A stretch of DNA of 64,000 nt from the NCBI RefSeq assembly GCF_030704535.1, contig NC_081820.1, positions 3,736,501 to 3,800,500 on the forward strand. The letters run 5' to 3'. The translations under genes and the position numbers were made by a program. Shown here piece by piece: positions 24,246-36,030 of the stretch. Each line of letters starts with the position of its first letter. The stretch's first letter is position 1. The DNA comes from Vitis vinifera. Its lineage: Eukaryota > Streptophyta > Magnoliopsida > Vitales > Vitaceae. The notes below the pieces were generated by a model. It saw only the letters and a program-made list of their open reading frames with translations, was not told the DNA's origin and made no database searches.

Positions 24246-25383
24246 TGGCGACTCCGACTTTTCCAAAACTAAATTCTTTCACAAATAAAAGCGAGTCTCG
24301 TTAATCGAGTGGGGGTGCAAGTGAAAAATGTGGTCCACAATATCTATGATGAGATAATAGACTTGCACTATACAGACAAGGAGAAGTGGTTATACAATCA
24401 CCCTATCCACTCTTTTACTTTTTTTTTTTTTTTTTAATTTATTAATGTTTTCTCCATTATTAGGGAAGATGTTGATTTTCTTGCAACGATTCCTAGTGAA
24501 GAAATTAGAGAAAACAAAAGAAAACACACAGATTTAACGTTGTTCGACAGATTGCACACATCCACAGGAATAGGAAGGAAGACTTTCACTCTTTAAAAAT
24601 CAGGGTTACATAAAAGGGTATTTATACTCATCCTCAGGTATTGAAATTCCAAAAAATGCTTCTGAATGCTTCCCCCCTCCCCCCCACACCAACCTATTGT
24701 TATCCCTTAACAATAAAAATACAAGCTTGAATGGCAAATGTCGTTGTTCCACTCCATTCCACTTGAGGAGCTACGCTCCACTCCAACATTTGCCCCTTTT
24801 TCTCCATATATTTCTTTCACTCAATATGAGCCATATACTATAATAAAAGACAATAGGATTGGTTATTCAAGTATCCGCCCCACTCCACCTCTAATGAGAA
24901 AGGTTTACAATAAAGATAACGAATTTGGGGCGGATTTGGGAAGTTTTTAAAATCTAAGATGGTGTTTGTGGCGGCTTTGGATATGAATTGGTCTCATCCC
25001 ATCCCATCCCATCCCTCTTATATATAATTTTGAATAAAAAATTATTTTAGTTGATTTTTTGTTTCATTTTTTAACTATTTAAACACAAATAAAATATTCT
25101 TTTTCACAAAAATAAATTATAATATTTATAATATTTTTATCTATAAATTATATTTATTTTTAATAAAAAATAATATTTTAAAAATAAAAAATTTAAAAAA
25201 CAGTGAAAAATTTTAAATGAAGTGAGGTGGATATGAGAATTTCTCATACTCATCCCATTCAATTCTTACCCCGTTTAATTTTTTTTTTTGGGATCCAGAT
25301 AGGAATAGTTATAAATAAACGGGACAGGTTAGGATCAGGGTAACTCGAACCCGTTCCATTGTCATCCCTAATTATATTGAAGG
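24246..25383. repeat. Element leader plus nested LTR debris (copy 2)
   Basis: Counterpart of 1035-2172 in the same order, with PBS-like TGGCGACTC at 24246 and the CATCC pentamers near 24996-25012. No gene. Confidence 0.5.
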
Positions 25384-25388
25384 TATTT

Positions 25389-27490
25389 TGTAATACCCTA
25401 AACCAAATTTAGGGGTAAAAGAGTAATTTAGAAATTAATAATTAATTAAAGTAATTTCTTAAGGGTGAAAAAGTCTTTTCGTATTAAAAACCCCTAGGTA
25501 TAAATTAGATTTTTCCTATCTTCTCTACTTAGAAAACCCTTTTACATGAAAATCAAAAATATCAGAGAGCATAAGGTTGAAGAATTGGAGATTTAGGGTT
25601 GAAGATCAATTTTTCAGGTAAGATTTTTAATCCTTAAATTAATATTTTATTTTTGTTAATTAGTTTTGAATACTTTGAACATTCTTTGGAAGATCTCAAT
25701 CTAGATTAGGGTTTGTTAAATTAATTTTTAGATTAAAAAGATTAAAAATTTTTGAATATGAATAGAGTTATTAATAAAGATTGGAAAGTTTGGAATATTC
25801 AAATTAATAGAAAGAAAATAAAAAAATAAAAAATCAAATTGGAAAGGGAAGAAGGATGGAGAGGTGTGCCCAATTATCAAAATAAAATGAAGAAAAAAAA
25901 TGGAGAAGGTTGGAGAGTTGACGCATACAAAGGAAGTTAATATATATATATATATATATTATTGTGGAGGGAAATTAACCAGCATAGAGGAGTTGTTGGA
26001 AAAAATAAATAAATAAATAAATAAAAATCAAGAGCTAAAAAATGGAAAAGAAAAAGGTATTAGTATAATATTAATAATTTTTTGTGTAAGTTTTCATTTA
26101 ATTTAAGCGTATAAAAAAATATATAGTTAGGGTTAAATTAAAAAAGAACATGAATTTTATTAAAAATTTAGAAACTCACTAAATTAATTATTATTGATTA
26201 GGAAGTTGAAAATAATATTAATGATAATAATGTTAATATAGGAAATTAATTAGAATTACTAAAACTAAACAAAATATATTTTAGGATTGTTAAAATATGT
26301 TTTAGATAAATAATCAATAATAAATGTGGTGTATGATATTATGTTAGGTGAGGAGTAAATTTTTCAAGCTAAATTCTTCAAGATCTTGAGTGCTTCTTCA
26401 AGGTAAGGGAAATTAATGCAAATTTTATAAAAAAAAATAATTTTCTTTTTATATTGTATTTTGAAATGTGTAAAAATATTATTTTTATCTTTACACATGG
26501 ATCAAATATATGTTTTGTATGGAAATTATATTTGAGTCTTTTCTTTGTTTGTGAAAAATGAAAAATTGAGGAGATATGATGTTTTGTTTTGTAAGTTTGA
26601 ATTAATGAAATAAAGTATTTGACTTTGGATTATATGGTCCTAGTCAACGGATTATAACTGTTGACATTTTTGGCTCTAGTCAACGGGTTATAATAGTTGA
26701 CCTTATGACCCTAGTCAGTGGGTTATAATAGTTGATCTTATGGCCCTACTCAACGAGTTATAATTGTTGACATTTGGTTTTGCTAACCTTAAATGGAACA
26801 AATTTGAAACTAGTTATTCAATTGTGAAGTCCCACTTAATTGGGTACCATTTGTCTTATGATAACTAGAGTAAAGATATTTTGAATGTATTCGAATTGGT
26901 TTTGACGAGAAATTGTTTGATGAGAAATTGTTTTGAAATGGATATGAGAAAGTTTTGTTCAAAAGTTTGACTGTATTAGCATTTTGAACTCAAAAGTTTT
27001 TATGAAAATAAGTATGTGTTATATCTCTTATTTGGAAGCATGATTGAAAATGTTTGATCCATGAAACTGTATTAATGTTCCTTATTGGGCTTTGAGCTCA
27101 TCCCCCTTTGTTGATAATCTTTCAGGTAACCTCAGTTCGAGTGAGGAGTGATCGTTAGGAGGGAAATTTGGCTTTATTAAGACATTTGTTTAAACTCTTT
27201 TTATTTTGAACATTGTTTAGATGTTAAAACTTAATTCTCGTTTGAATTATTTTGAGTTTGAAGTTATTTGGACAATAACACTTTGGTTGATGTATTAGTT
27301 TTTTTTTTAAAAAAAAAGAAAAGTTGATACTTGGAGATTTTAGAATTTTGTCCTACTACTTTGAACAAAAATTTGGTAATTGATAAATTTCCAGTTACAA
27401 TATGAATGTTTGTATCGTTTCCACTTGAGCCCTTGGGCTTGAGGTGTAAAAAAACCGTCGTGCCCTTAGAGTGGTATTTGGGCCGTGACA
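25389..27490 (+). mobile_element. Solo LTR, TSD TATTT (copy 2)
   Basis: TG...CA ends and identical flanking TATTT (25384-25388 and 27491-27495), as in copy 1. The 36-bp TTGAC array is retained at about 26640-26775. The T run is short here. It has an 18-bp local direct duplication near 26915-26940 (GAGAAATTGTTT repeated) absent from copy 1. Confidence 0.88.
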
Positions 27491-27495
27491 TATTT

Positions 27496-27851
27496 GATTT
27501 ATCATTTCAATTTTTATATAATAAATATGATTATACGGATGCTTTTTAATAAATAAAGAGGACAAAATATTGTTGAAATAAACCAAATAAAATGGCTAAT
27601 GAGTCTTAGAACTCTTTAAGAATTGAAGTTAGATGGCTCAAAGCCTTGCCAGACCTGGTTGTTCAATTATTCAATTGGAGTGGGCTCTCTTGGTTTTACC
27701 ATAGAAAAATAACTAGCAAGAAAATTATTATGACGGAAAATGGATGCTAGATATTGAGATATAATCAAATGTATACATATTCCTGTTGGGAAAACAACAA
27801 CCACAAGCCACAAAACCCTAATTTTAATTTCTAAAAAACCAATATATACAT

Positions 27852-27911
<60 letters not shown>

Positions 27912-28454
27912 TGAAATTGTTATTAGGTTGAGCAATATTTGGGTTTCAATGCACTTTAATCATTATGAAAAAGAAAACAATTGAAATAAAAATTAAAAAA
28001 ATGTTGGAAAAAATAGGCTGCAATTTCGAACTTTTGTGTAATTGATTTTCCATTGCATAACTTCTAAATTTGAAAATATTAAAAATAAGTTTACTCATTA
28101 CTAACGTGGTTTAGGTAGAACACGAAGAACAAATTGAAACATGAAAATATTTTGAAAGAATGATGTTTAATAGTAAATTGTATTAATAAAGAATGTAATT
28201 ATATAGGAGTATTTCAACTTAAAGACAAAGAGAAAATTTGATAATAGACCTACAAATCTACTATTACGAAAATATACTCAAATGTGCTTTTCTAAAATCA
28301 TATAAGGTCGAGTCCTAAATTAAGGTTGAATTGATCATAGGAAGAGAAAAGGAAAAGAGTGATAGTTTTGGAATTTATCAATGTTGATATTGAGCTTTGA
28401 ACGGTCCCCTCTTGAAAGGTTCAAAACTAACAAATTTCTTACTTGAATTATTAT
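27496..28454. other. AT-rich spacer, (CA)n(TA)n at 27855-27909
   Basis: Counterpart of 4313-5234. The microsatellite has expanded to a compound (CA)n(TA)n of about 55 bp. No gene. Confidence 0.6.
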
Positions 28455-28966
28455 TTTTCTTTTTGTTTCTTCATCGACCTTCCTCTAGCTAAGACTTGGA
28501 ACAAGGTGAATGTCTAGCTCGAACTTGAATGCAAAGAAGGATTGTTGTGGCAATTGTTTAGTTAAAACATTGGCTATTTACGAATAAGATGGTAGGTAGT
28601 GTGTGATGATTGAGCCAACAATAACCTTTCCCCTTACAAAATAATGATCAAACCCGATATGCCTTTTGTGGGCATGAAAGACTAGATTTCAATACATGTG
28701 CAAAACACTTAAATTATCAATTGGTAAATAAACAAAGATTTAATTCATGTGATAAAAACATCATTTACATAGACTAACAAAAAAAAAAAAAAAAAAAGAT
28801 TAGAAAATGTTTTTGTAGATGAACAAGAGAAGTTAGTTTTGTTGCAATGAAACCCAAATCTAAATAAGGATTGAGATAATTTTTCAAACCAAGCATATGG
28901 TGCTTGCTTCAAATCATAAAGAGATTTCTTAAGAAGGTACACATGTTTGAATATTAGGATGAACAA
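28455..28966 (-). pseudogene. Copia RT / RNase H remnant (copy 2)
   Basis: The minus-strand frame at 28745-28966 reads KSLYDLKQAPYAWFEKLSQS and ends in a VYVNDVF block, the degenerate YxDD region of copia RT. The RNase H tail follows to the left with stops. It is a relic of the same insertion as 5235-5745. Confidence 0.78.
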
Positions 28967-28979
28967 AGCCTGGAGAATG

Positions 28980-29752
28980 CTCTAAATATATTTGTTAGGA
29001 TAAAAACCTTAAAAGCAAGACATTATGAAGCAAATTTGAAATTTATTATTTATTTAATGATATTTCAATTTCATTTTTATTTATACTTTTTTATGCAATA
29101 TTATATCTTATGAGTATTTTGGCTTAACATCTCTAGCATTATACATGATTTAAGTGTATTAGGAGTTACACAAAATATCCAAATTATTTGCTCTTTGCAA
29201 GTAAATAATTTATTGACAATCGATTCAAGAACTTAGACAATCCATTTGAGACTTTGTACACTACCTCACATGGTAAGTGCACTAGTATGTACAGTTACAC
29301 ATTAGATAATACCCATAGTGAATTATGATGAAAGGCTATTAAGTATTCATGATTTCACCAAATAGTTATACTATATTAATTTTTTAATCTTAAGAAAATA
29401 TTGAATTGGAGTGAAAGTCTGCAATGGTTTAAACTACAAGTGAGATCTTAATGTGATCATATATTTTCTATTAATTGGATTACTATTAATGGAAGTTGAT
29501 AATAATAGATATTTTTAATAGAAACACCATAGTATTTCATAAATTTTAAAACAGTATGTCCCCTTAGACAATCTTAAGGAAATATGTTAAAAGTAAACTA
29601 TGATCATAGTAATTACTTAAGTGATGAATTAAACAAGTGAAATTGTTTTTTAAATAGACGAATTTAATCCAAAATTTTAAAAATTGATTAAAAAAATATC
29701 ATGTTTTTGTATTTAATTTTAAACAATTATTTTTCAATAATATTTTAAAAAA
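28980..29752. repeat. LTR-like dispersed repeat (copy 2) with a 170-bp copy-specific segment
   Basis: To 29580 it matches 5760-6350. The stretch of about 170 bp from 29581 to 29752 is absent at the same point in the other three copies and is flanked by A-rich bases. It is either an insertion here or a deletion elsewhere. No coding content. Confidence 0.55.
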
Positions 29753-30276
29753 ATCTATAAATAAACACCCTCCACGAATGCATATAGACCACTCAAGCAC
29801 CCACGCTCACGTACTGCGCCGGAAAGGGCCACTGTTCTCCTTCCAAATAGGCAAAAGGAGTTGGTAATGCAAACGTAGGAGACTCAACTTTTCACCTTCC
29901 GTACCCCTGCACTCACCATTGGCTACAAAATTGAAAAATTGATACATGGCCAGGTGGAATACGGAGGATCACTTCCCACCATCATCTTCTACCTCCACTG
30001 CACAACATAAAACCATCTACTATCTACATGGAAACCACCACCATTTTCCTTGTGTATTCATAGCCTCATATGATATCTTTTATAAAATAATGCACAGGAT
30101 CACTTAACTGCTTTTAGTAAAATCATATTAAATAACGGATTTATTCTTAACTTTTAATTAAAAATACAAATATTGTAGGCCTGTTTAGCAATTGTTTTTT
30201 AAAACAGTCCTGAAAAATAGTTTTGTAGAACAATTTTTTAAAACTGTGATATGATATTTTGTAAAACAAAAGTTTG
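29753..30276 (+). other. Conserved TATA / 53-codon module (copy 2), truncated downstream
   Basis: The TATA-like CTATAAATAAACACC is at about 29755, and the 53-codon frame from the ATG at 29946 is open. The homology to the prolamin upstream region breaks at about 30277, so this unit has no prolamin gene. Confidence 0.45.
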
Positions 30277-30299
30277 TTTAAAAATGGCTAATGAGCCTT

Positions 30300-30820
30300 A
30301 GAACTTTCTTTTTGTTTCTTCATCAACCTTCCTCAAGCTAAGACGTGGAACAAGGTGAATGTCTAGCTCAAACTTGAATGCAAAGAAGGATTGTTGTGGC
30401 AATTGTTTAGTTAAAACATCGGCTATTTCCAAATAAGATGATAGGTAGTGTGTGATGATTGAGCCAACAATAACCTTTCCCCTTACAAAATAATAATAAA
30501 ACCCGATATGCCTTTTGTGGGCATGAAAGACTAAGTTACAATACATGTGCAAAACACTTAAATTATCAATTGGTAAATAAACAAGGAGCTACTTCGTGTG
30601 ATAAGAACATCATTTACATAGATTAACAAAAAAAAAAAAAAAGATTAGAAAATGTTTTTGTAGATGAACAAGAGAAGTTAGTTTTGTTGCAATAAAACCC
30701 AAAGCTAAATAAGGATTGAGATAATTTTTTCAAACCAAGCATGTGGTGCTTCTTCAAATCATAAAGAGATTTCTTAAGAAGGTACACATGTTTGAATATT
30801 AGGGATGAACAAAGCATAGA
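30300..30820 (-). pseudogene. Copia RT / RNase H remnant (copy 3)
   Basis: The minus frame 30552-30298 carries VFHAHKRHI and ADVLTKQLPQQSFFAFKFEL, the RNase H and C-terminal block of copia pol. The frame 30817-30623 is the RT piece KSLYDLKKHH, frameshifted. The left end abuts the unit 2/unit 3 junction. Confidence 0.8.
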
Positions 30821-30865
30821 GAATGCTCTAAATATATTTGTTAGGAAAAAACCCTTAAAAGCATG

Positions 30866-31430
30866 ACATTATGAAACAAATTTGAAATTTATTATTTATT
30901 TAATGATATTTCAATTTCATTTTTATTTGTCCTTTTTTTATGCAATATTATATGTTATGAGTATCTTGGCTTAACATCTCTAGCATTATAAATGATTTAA
31001 GTGTATTAGGAGTTACACAAAATATCAAAGGTATTTGCTCCTTGCAAGTAAATAATTTATTGACAACTGATTCAACAACTTAGACAATCCATTTGTGACT
31101 TTAGTGCACTACCTCACATGGTGAGTGCACTAGTATGTACCATTACACATTATATAAGACTTATAGTAAATCATGATGTAAGGCTACTAAGTAGTCATGA
31201 TTTCACCAAACAGTTATATTATACTATTTTTTAATCTTAAAAAATATTGAATTGGAGTGAAAGTCTGCAATGGTTTTAAAATATAGGTGAGATCTTAATG
31301 TGATCATATATTTTCTATGAATTGGATCACTATTAATGAAAGTCAATAATAATAGATATTTTTAATATAGACACCATGATATTTCATAAACTTTAAAACA
31401 ATATGTCCTCTTAGACAATTTTAAGGAAAA
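30866..31430. repeat. LTR-like dispersed repeat (copy 3)
   Basis: Same orientation and extent as 5796-6350. Non-coding. Confidence 0.5.
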
Positions 31431-31432
31431 TC

Positions 31433-31790
31433 TATAAATAAACACCCTCCACGAATGCATATAGACCACTCAAGCACCCACGCTCACGTACTACGGAAAG
31501 GGCCACTGTTCTCCTCCCAAAGAGGCAAAAGGAGTTGGTAATGCAAACATGGGAGACTCAACTTTTCATCTTCCCCACCCCCGCACTCACCATTGGCTAC
31601 AAAATTGAATAATTGATACATGGCCAGGTGGAATATGGAGGATCACTTTCCACCATCATCTTCTACCTCCACTGCACAACATAAAACCATCTACTATCTA
31701 CATGGAAACCACCACCATTTTCCTTGTGTATTCATAGCCTCATACGATATCTTTTATAAAATAATGCACAAGATCACTTAAATACTTTTA
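31433..31790 (+). other. Conserved TATA / 53-codon module (copy 3)
   Basis: TATA-like sequence at about 31433; the ORF from the ATG at 31620 is open. The closest match is copy 4 at 39553-39904. Confidence 0.4.
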
Positions 31791-33520
31791 ACAAAATCAT
31801 TGCAAACAACGGATTTATTCTTAGACTTTTAATTAAAAATATAAATATTGTAAGCTTGTTTAGCCACTGTTTTTTAAAGGTCCTGAAAAGTAATTTTGAA
31901 GAACAATTTTTGAAAACTGTTATATGATGTTTTGTAAAACAAAAGTTTGTTTAGAAACTTGAAATATTTTTAACTTATTTTTAAAAATAATTTTTATGTC
32001 TACAACTTTATTTTTAATCATTATATATGTTTGTATAACTATTTTTTAAAACAACTCTCAAAAAACAACTTAAAACAACGGAAAACAACTCAAATATATT
32101 TTCTGAAAATACCATGTTTTGTGTTTTTAAGAAAATAAAACATAAGACAATTTTCTGTTGTTAAACATGTTTTCCAATTATTTTTTTTTCGAAAAATAGA
32201 CTCATAGTTTTTCAAAATAATAACAATAATACAAGGAGCTTTGCAATTCCTTATTTTCATCTTTTTTAAAAATGCAAGGTGCACAACCCTTTGATTACCC
32301 TTTTTTCTTTAAATTACTCTACCAAATCGTGAGCAATTATGTTGATGTCCAAGAATTTGTGTCTAATATATAACATATTATTCTTATAATAATCACCGCT
32401 TGTCTTAATTGTAAGCTTAATTAAAGTGTGTTTGATAGTGATTTTAGGAAATACTTTTATCCTTTATAATAATTGAAAACTTTTATCTTTCGAGTATTAA
32501 AAAGACTAAAAATGCTCAAATGAGTTGCTCAAAGCATCCATTTCAAATACATCTTTCACCTATTCTAGTGAATAGTTTGTTGAACAAAATTGTTATCTAA
32601 AAAATGTAAAGATGAATAATATAATATTTGTAAGAGAATATTCTAACACTTCGAGTTGGTTGGACACTACTTTAAAAAACACTCATAGTATTTTTAAAAA
32701 TCAATTTTGTTATAAAAACATTTTTAAAAAGAAGAGAAACACAAAACAAGTTTTTGACATATTTAGAAAACACTTTTAAAGAAAATTAAAAAAAAGGCTA
32801 TGTGCATGCTCATGGGTACTTAGAAATATCATATAGTTGAAAAAGGCTATATCTTAAAGCTTAAAAAAAGCATCCTAAAATAAAAGATAAAAAAGATCCA
32901 ATATCTTTTATTAAAATAAAAAATAATGATGAAATAGCCCGATGTTAGACACATTATGTCATTTTGAAATTCATCATTTTTTTTTCAAAGACAGTAGTGC
33001 CATTTAGGTAATATCCTGCAAAGAGGCTTTAATATGAAGTCATGAACAGAAAAGGAGGCAGTGGATAAAAGACATAAAATAAATCATAAAATTCATTAAA
33101 AGAAATTAAGATTCAGTGAAACCAACACGGTTGAATTTCATTTGGTTGAATGGAACCCTTAAAGAAAAAGCTTAAAAAATAGCTTTTGATTCAAGAGAGA
33201 GATTAAAAGCATGCATACATATATAGACACCCAGTTAAAGGAGTGTAACGTACACATGATGTTCTTGTGGCAATTAATAAGAGTTGATTTTCAATAGAGG
33301 ATGTGATCAATATGGGAGGGGAAAAGGGAAAGGTTAGTTAGTTATCAGTGTAAAAAGAATGTTCTTAAGTCACAATTTAATTAGTTTGATATTAATTTAT
33401 GTACCAAATTAATGAAGAAAAAGAAACTCACTCCATTTGTTAGCATTAAACTTAATTTATTACAAGGGAATGAAATCAGCAAATGAAACCGAAACTATTT
33501 CCACCACTTTTCCCACCTGG
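31791..33520. other. Non-coding upstream region of prolamin gene 2
   Basis: Counterpart of 6704-8400. It contains a GTAAAAAGAATGTTC stretch (about 33350) shared with copy 3 but deleted from copy 1. No gene. Confidence 0.6.
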
Positions 33521-33534
33521 CATACATATATATA
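33521..33534 (+). promoter_or_regulatory. TATA box of prolamin gene 2
   Basis: CATACATATATATA lies about 90 bp before the ATG at 33624, identical in placement to the other copies. Confidence 0.6.
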
Positions 33535-33623
33535 CGAATCATTTCACCACATCTAATTACCTCCATCAAAAAGATATATTTTCCCACAACTCTAGACATA
33601 TTTACTATTCACATACATAGATC

Positions 33624-34061
33624 ATGGCCAGTTTCTGCAAGGTCTCTGTCATGGCATTCGTTCTCTTAGCTAGTGGGGCTTTCCTGTCATCACCAGCACT
33701 GGCATTCGAAGCCAATGAACAAGACTTTAGCCTCGCATCAGAACCTTCTTCCAGCAGTGACCAAGACATTATTCCACCAGCATTACGCCATTATTTGTTT
33801 CAATGCCTCAACAAGCTGGGTAAAGAATGCAGGCCATTGTTCTTTGCTAAAATATTCATAGGTGAAAAAAATGAGATCCCTACTAGCTGTTGCCAAAACC
33901 TGGTGCAGATGGGAGATAAATGCCACACTGCAATTACCAATGCTGTAATCTCGAGACCTGAGTTCAGTGGCAATGCAACCTTATTTCATACAAGATCTGA
34001 CGAGACTTGGACGACCTGTAGCCAACTCGTAGAGGCTATCTCTCCAGGCCCATCTGCTTAA
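33624..34061 (+). CDS. Prolamin-like (ECA1-type) secreted cysteine-rich protein, copy 2
   Basis: 145 aa, single exon, with signal peptide 1-27 and the same six-cysteine pattern (61, 69, 89, 90, 100, 132). Compared with copy 1 it has K63N, E67K and R122H, so the first inter-cysteine loop is changed in charge. It also has two silent changes. All cysteines and N117 are kept, so the fold should be. The 3' flank is shared with copy 3 and differs from copy 1. Plastid-like sequence begins 560 bp downstream and the pectinesterase inverted repeat about 700 bp downstream. By family it is a gametophyte-type secreted protein; this is not proven here. Confidence 0.9.
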   Translation: MASFCKVSVMAFVLLASGAFLSSPALAFEANEQDFSLASEPSSSSDQDIIPPALRHYLFQCLNKLGKECRPLFFAKIFIGEKNEIPTSCCQNLVQMGDKCHTAITNAVISRPEFSGNATLFHTRSDETWTTCSQLVEAISPGPSA

Positions 34062-34620
34062 GATTATATTTTAATATTTTGTTTACATGGATGTAAGAAC
34101 ATATTTATTAATGAATAACATGGATGGTAGGTATGTGTACTTGTTAGTATAATCATATCAACAGTTTCTCTCTTTTGTTTTGAAATGATTCTTATAGCAT
34201 GGTTTCTGTTTCTTATGCCTTTGACATGGTAAGGCTTTGAATTAGACTATTAATGGAGCATTAGACTATTAAAAGAGTAAACAAGTTGAGGAGTAGGTTG
34301 GATTTTCAAAATGCATGGAGCAACAAAGGTAGAGATAGAACTCACCAAAAAACGTTTATTTGTTTTGTTTGAGATTGAGTCCCTGTGCACTAGAATGCAG
34401 GCCCATAGTAAAGATGCAATCCCAAGCATAAGGAGTTAGAAATGCCTAGGGTGGGGTAAGTTAAATCCCAAAAACCAACTAAATCTACCAAAACCAATCC
34501 AATCTTGGCTGATTAGTTATATTTTCAATGGCCAAATGCTTGGTTTGATGTGAGAAATAAAAGAACTTATGAAGATGGTGTTTGTTTTTTTGACTTAGTT
34601 CTAAATATAACTTAAGGCTA
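34062..34620. other. Spacer after prolamin gene 2
   Basis: Shared with 42182-42737. AT-rich, no frame with family features. It leads directly into the plastid fragment. Confidence 0.6.
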
Positions 34621-34714
34621 CAGTCAACCATACAACAATGAATTCGTTCCCTGGCCTTGTACACACTACCCGCCACACTATGAGAGTTGGTCATGCCCGA
34701 AGTCATTACCTTAA
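34621..34714 (+). pseudogene. Nuclear copy of plastid 16S rRNA 3' end (NUPT, copy 1)
   Basis: It reads GAATTCGTTCC(C)TGGCCTTGTACACAC, then CCGCCACACTATG and CATGCCCGAAGTCATTACC. This is the plastid/bacterial small-subunit rRNA stretch around the GTACACACCGCCCG decoding-site motif, with C-to-T and G-to-A decay typical of old methylated nuclear insertions. I recognise it from memory of the conserved 16S sequence; alignment would confirm it. It is far too short to be functional. Confidence 0.85.
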
Positions 34715-34989
34715 GTAATAAAATTTTGAAATCGGGTGATATGATATATGATATACGATATATTGAAAATTGTTTTAATTTAAAACAAACATCAATGAGT
34801 TGAAATCTGGTGGTCGTCTACTAAATTGTGTAGTGGATAAACAAATTTTGGGTATCTTCTCACTTTGTAGTTGGGGATTTTAACGTAAATTTAAAGTCAG
34901 AACCGTGGAATATTGAGAAATTATTATTAATTGTTATATTTTAATGGTAAAGATTCAGCTTCAAACATATTACGGTTCTAAGGGAAAGA

Positions 34990-35298
34990 AATGTTTAAGA
35001 TTGGGCTCCACTCTATTATAGAAGAAGGGTGGCGTGCCTCTATAAATTGCAGTACTATCAACTTCCTTATAATATCATTGCATATTAATTCAAACACAAG
35101 GATTAATTGCACCCTCTCCTCTCTCAACTCCCGAACCTCATTCCATACACACTCAAGTCAAGAATGGCTATAACAATGACATCCATTGCTTTCTTTCTCC
35201 TCCTCCTCTCATCATCGGCAAGTACAACTGACAATGACAATGCACATATCCCTAGCGATAAAAGTCGACTAGCTTCTAATTCTGGATGCCATTTCTGA
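34990..35298 (+). pseudogene. Truncated pectinesterase 5' copy, plus arm of repeat 1
   Basis: TATAAA is at 35041-35046, an ATG at 35164 follows, and a 44-codon frame encodes the signal peptide and first mature residues (DNDNAHIPSDKS). It runs into SNSGCHF and a stop at 35298, where it crosses into the opposed arm. No catalytic part exists. Confidence 0.85.
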
Positions 35299-35640
35299 AC
35301 CATGAAGCTAGTCAACTTTTATCGCTATGGATTTGTGCATTATCATTGTTGGCAAGTACATGATGAGAGGAGGAGGAAGAATGCAATGGATATCATTGTT
35401 GTAGCCATTCTTGACCTTGAGTATGTATGGAATGAGGTTAGGGAGTTGAGAGAGGAGAGGGTGCAATTAATCCTTTTGTTTGAATTAATATGCAATGAGG
35501 TTATGAGGAAGGAGACAGTACTGAAATTTATAGAGGCACGCCATCCTTCTTCTATGATACAGTGGAGGTCAATCTTGACCATTTCTTTTTCTCAAAACTG
35601 TAATATGTTTGAAGCTAAATCCTTACCATTAAAATATAAC
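35279..35640 (-). pseudogene. Truncated pectinesterase 5' copy, minus arm of repeat 1
   Basis: On the minus strand a TATA-like TATAAATTT is near 35532-35524. The ATG is at 35408, and the signal peptide reads SIAFFLLLSS before a frame break and stop (CTCQQ*). Homology to the gene continues in the non-coding direction to 35823 and, after a gap, to about 35930. Confidence 0.85.
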
Positions 35641-36030
35641 AATTAATACTAATTTTTCAAAATTCCAAGGTTCTGATTTTAAATTTACATTAAAATTTCA
35701 AACTACAAAGTGAGAAGATAGAACCCAAAATTTGTTTACCCACTACACAAATTGGTTGATGGCCACCCGATTTCAACTCATTGATGTTAGTTTTAAATTA
35801 AAACTACTTTCAATATATCATATGTGACTTACGGACGTTCTAAAAATTAACAACTTGTATGTCATGTTCCATTATAACTGATAATCATGAAATAAATTAA
35901 ATTAGGTCATTTTATAAGTATTTATTACAACAAGAATCATATTAATAAATACCCACTAGTTATACCCAATAATAGTAAATGGGTGCTGTATATATAGTTT
36001 TATTTTTCTTTTTTTAACAATATATCATGG

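Larger units (their letters stand above)
34755..35823. repeat. Inverted repeat 1: opposed pectinesterase promoter/5' regions (hairpin locus)
   Basis: Plus arm 34755-35275 and minus arm 35305-35823 are reverse complements with scattered mismatches and small indels. They surround a 29-nt loop (35276-35304). Each arm is a truncated copy of the pectinesterase promoter, TATA box, 5' UTR and signal-peptide coding region. The loop carries the next 25 bases of pectinesterase coding sequence in minus orientation (Ser-Trp-Phe-Arg-Asn-Ser region). The stem would be about 520 bp. The two promoters point at each other, so a transcript from either arm reads into the other. Whether it is transcribed or diced is not known from sequence. 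Confidence 0.88.
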
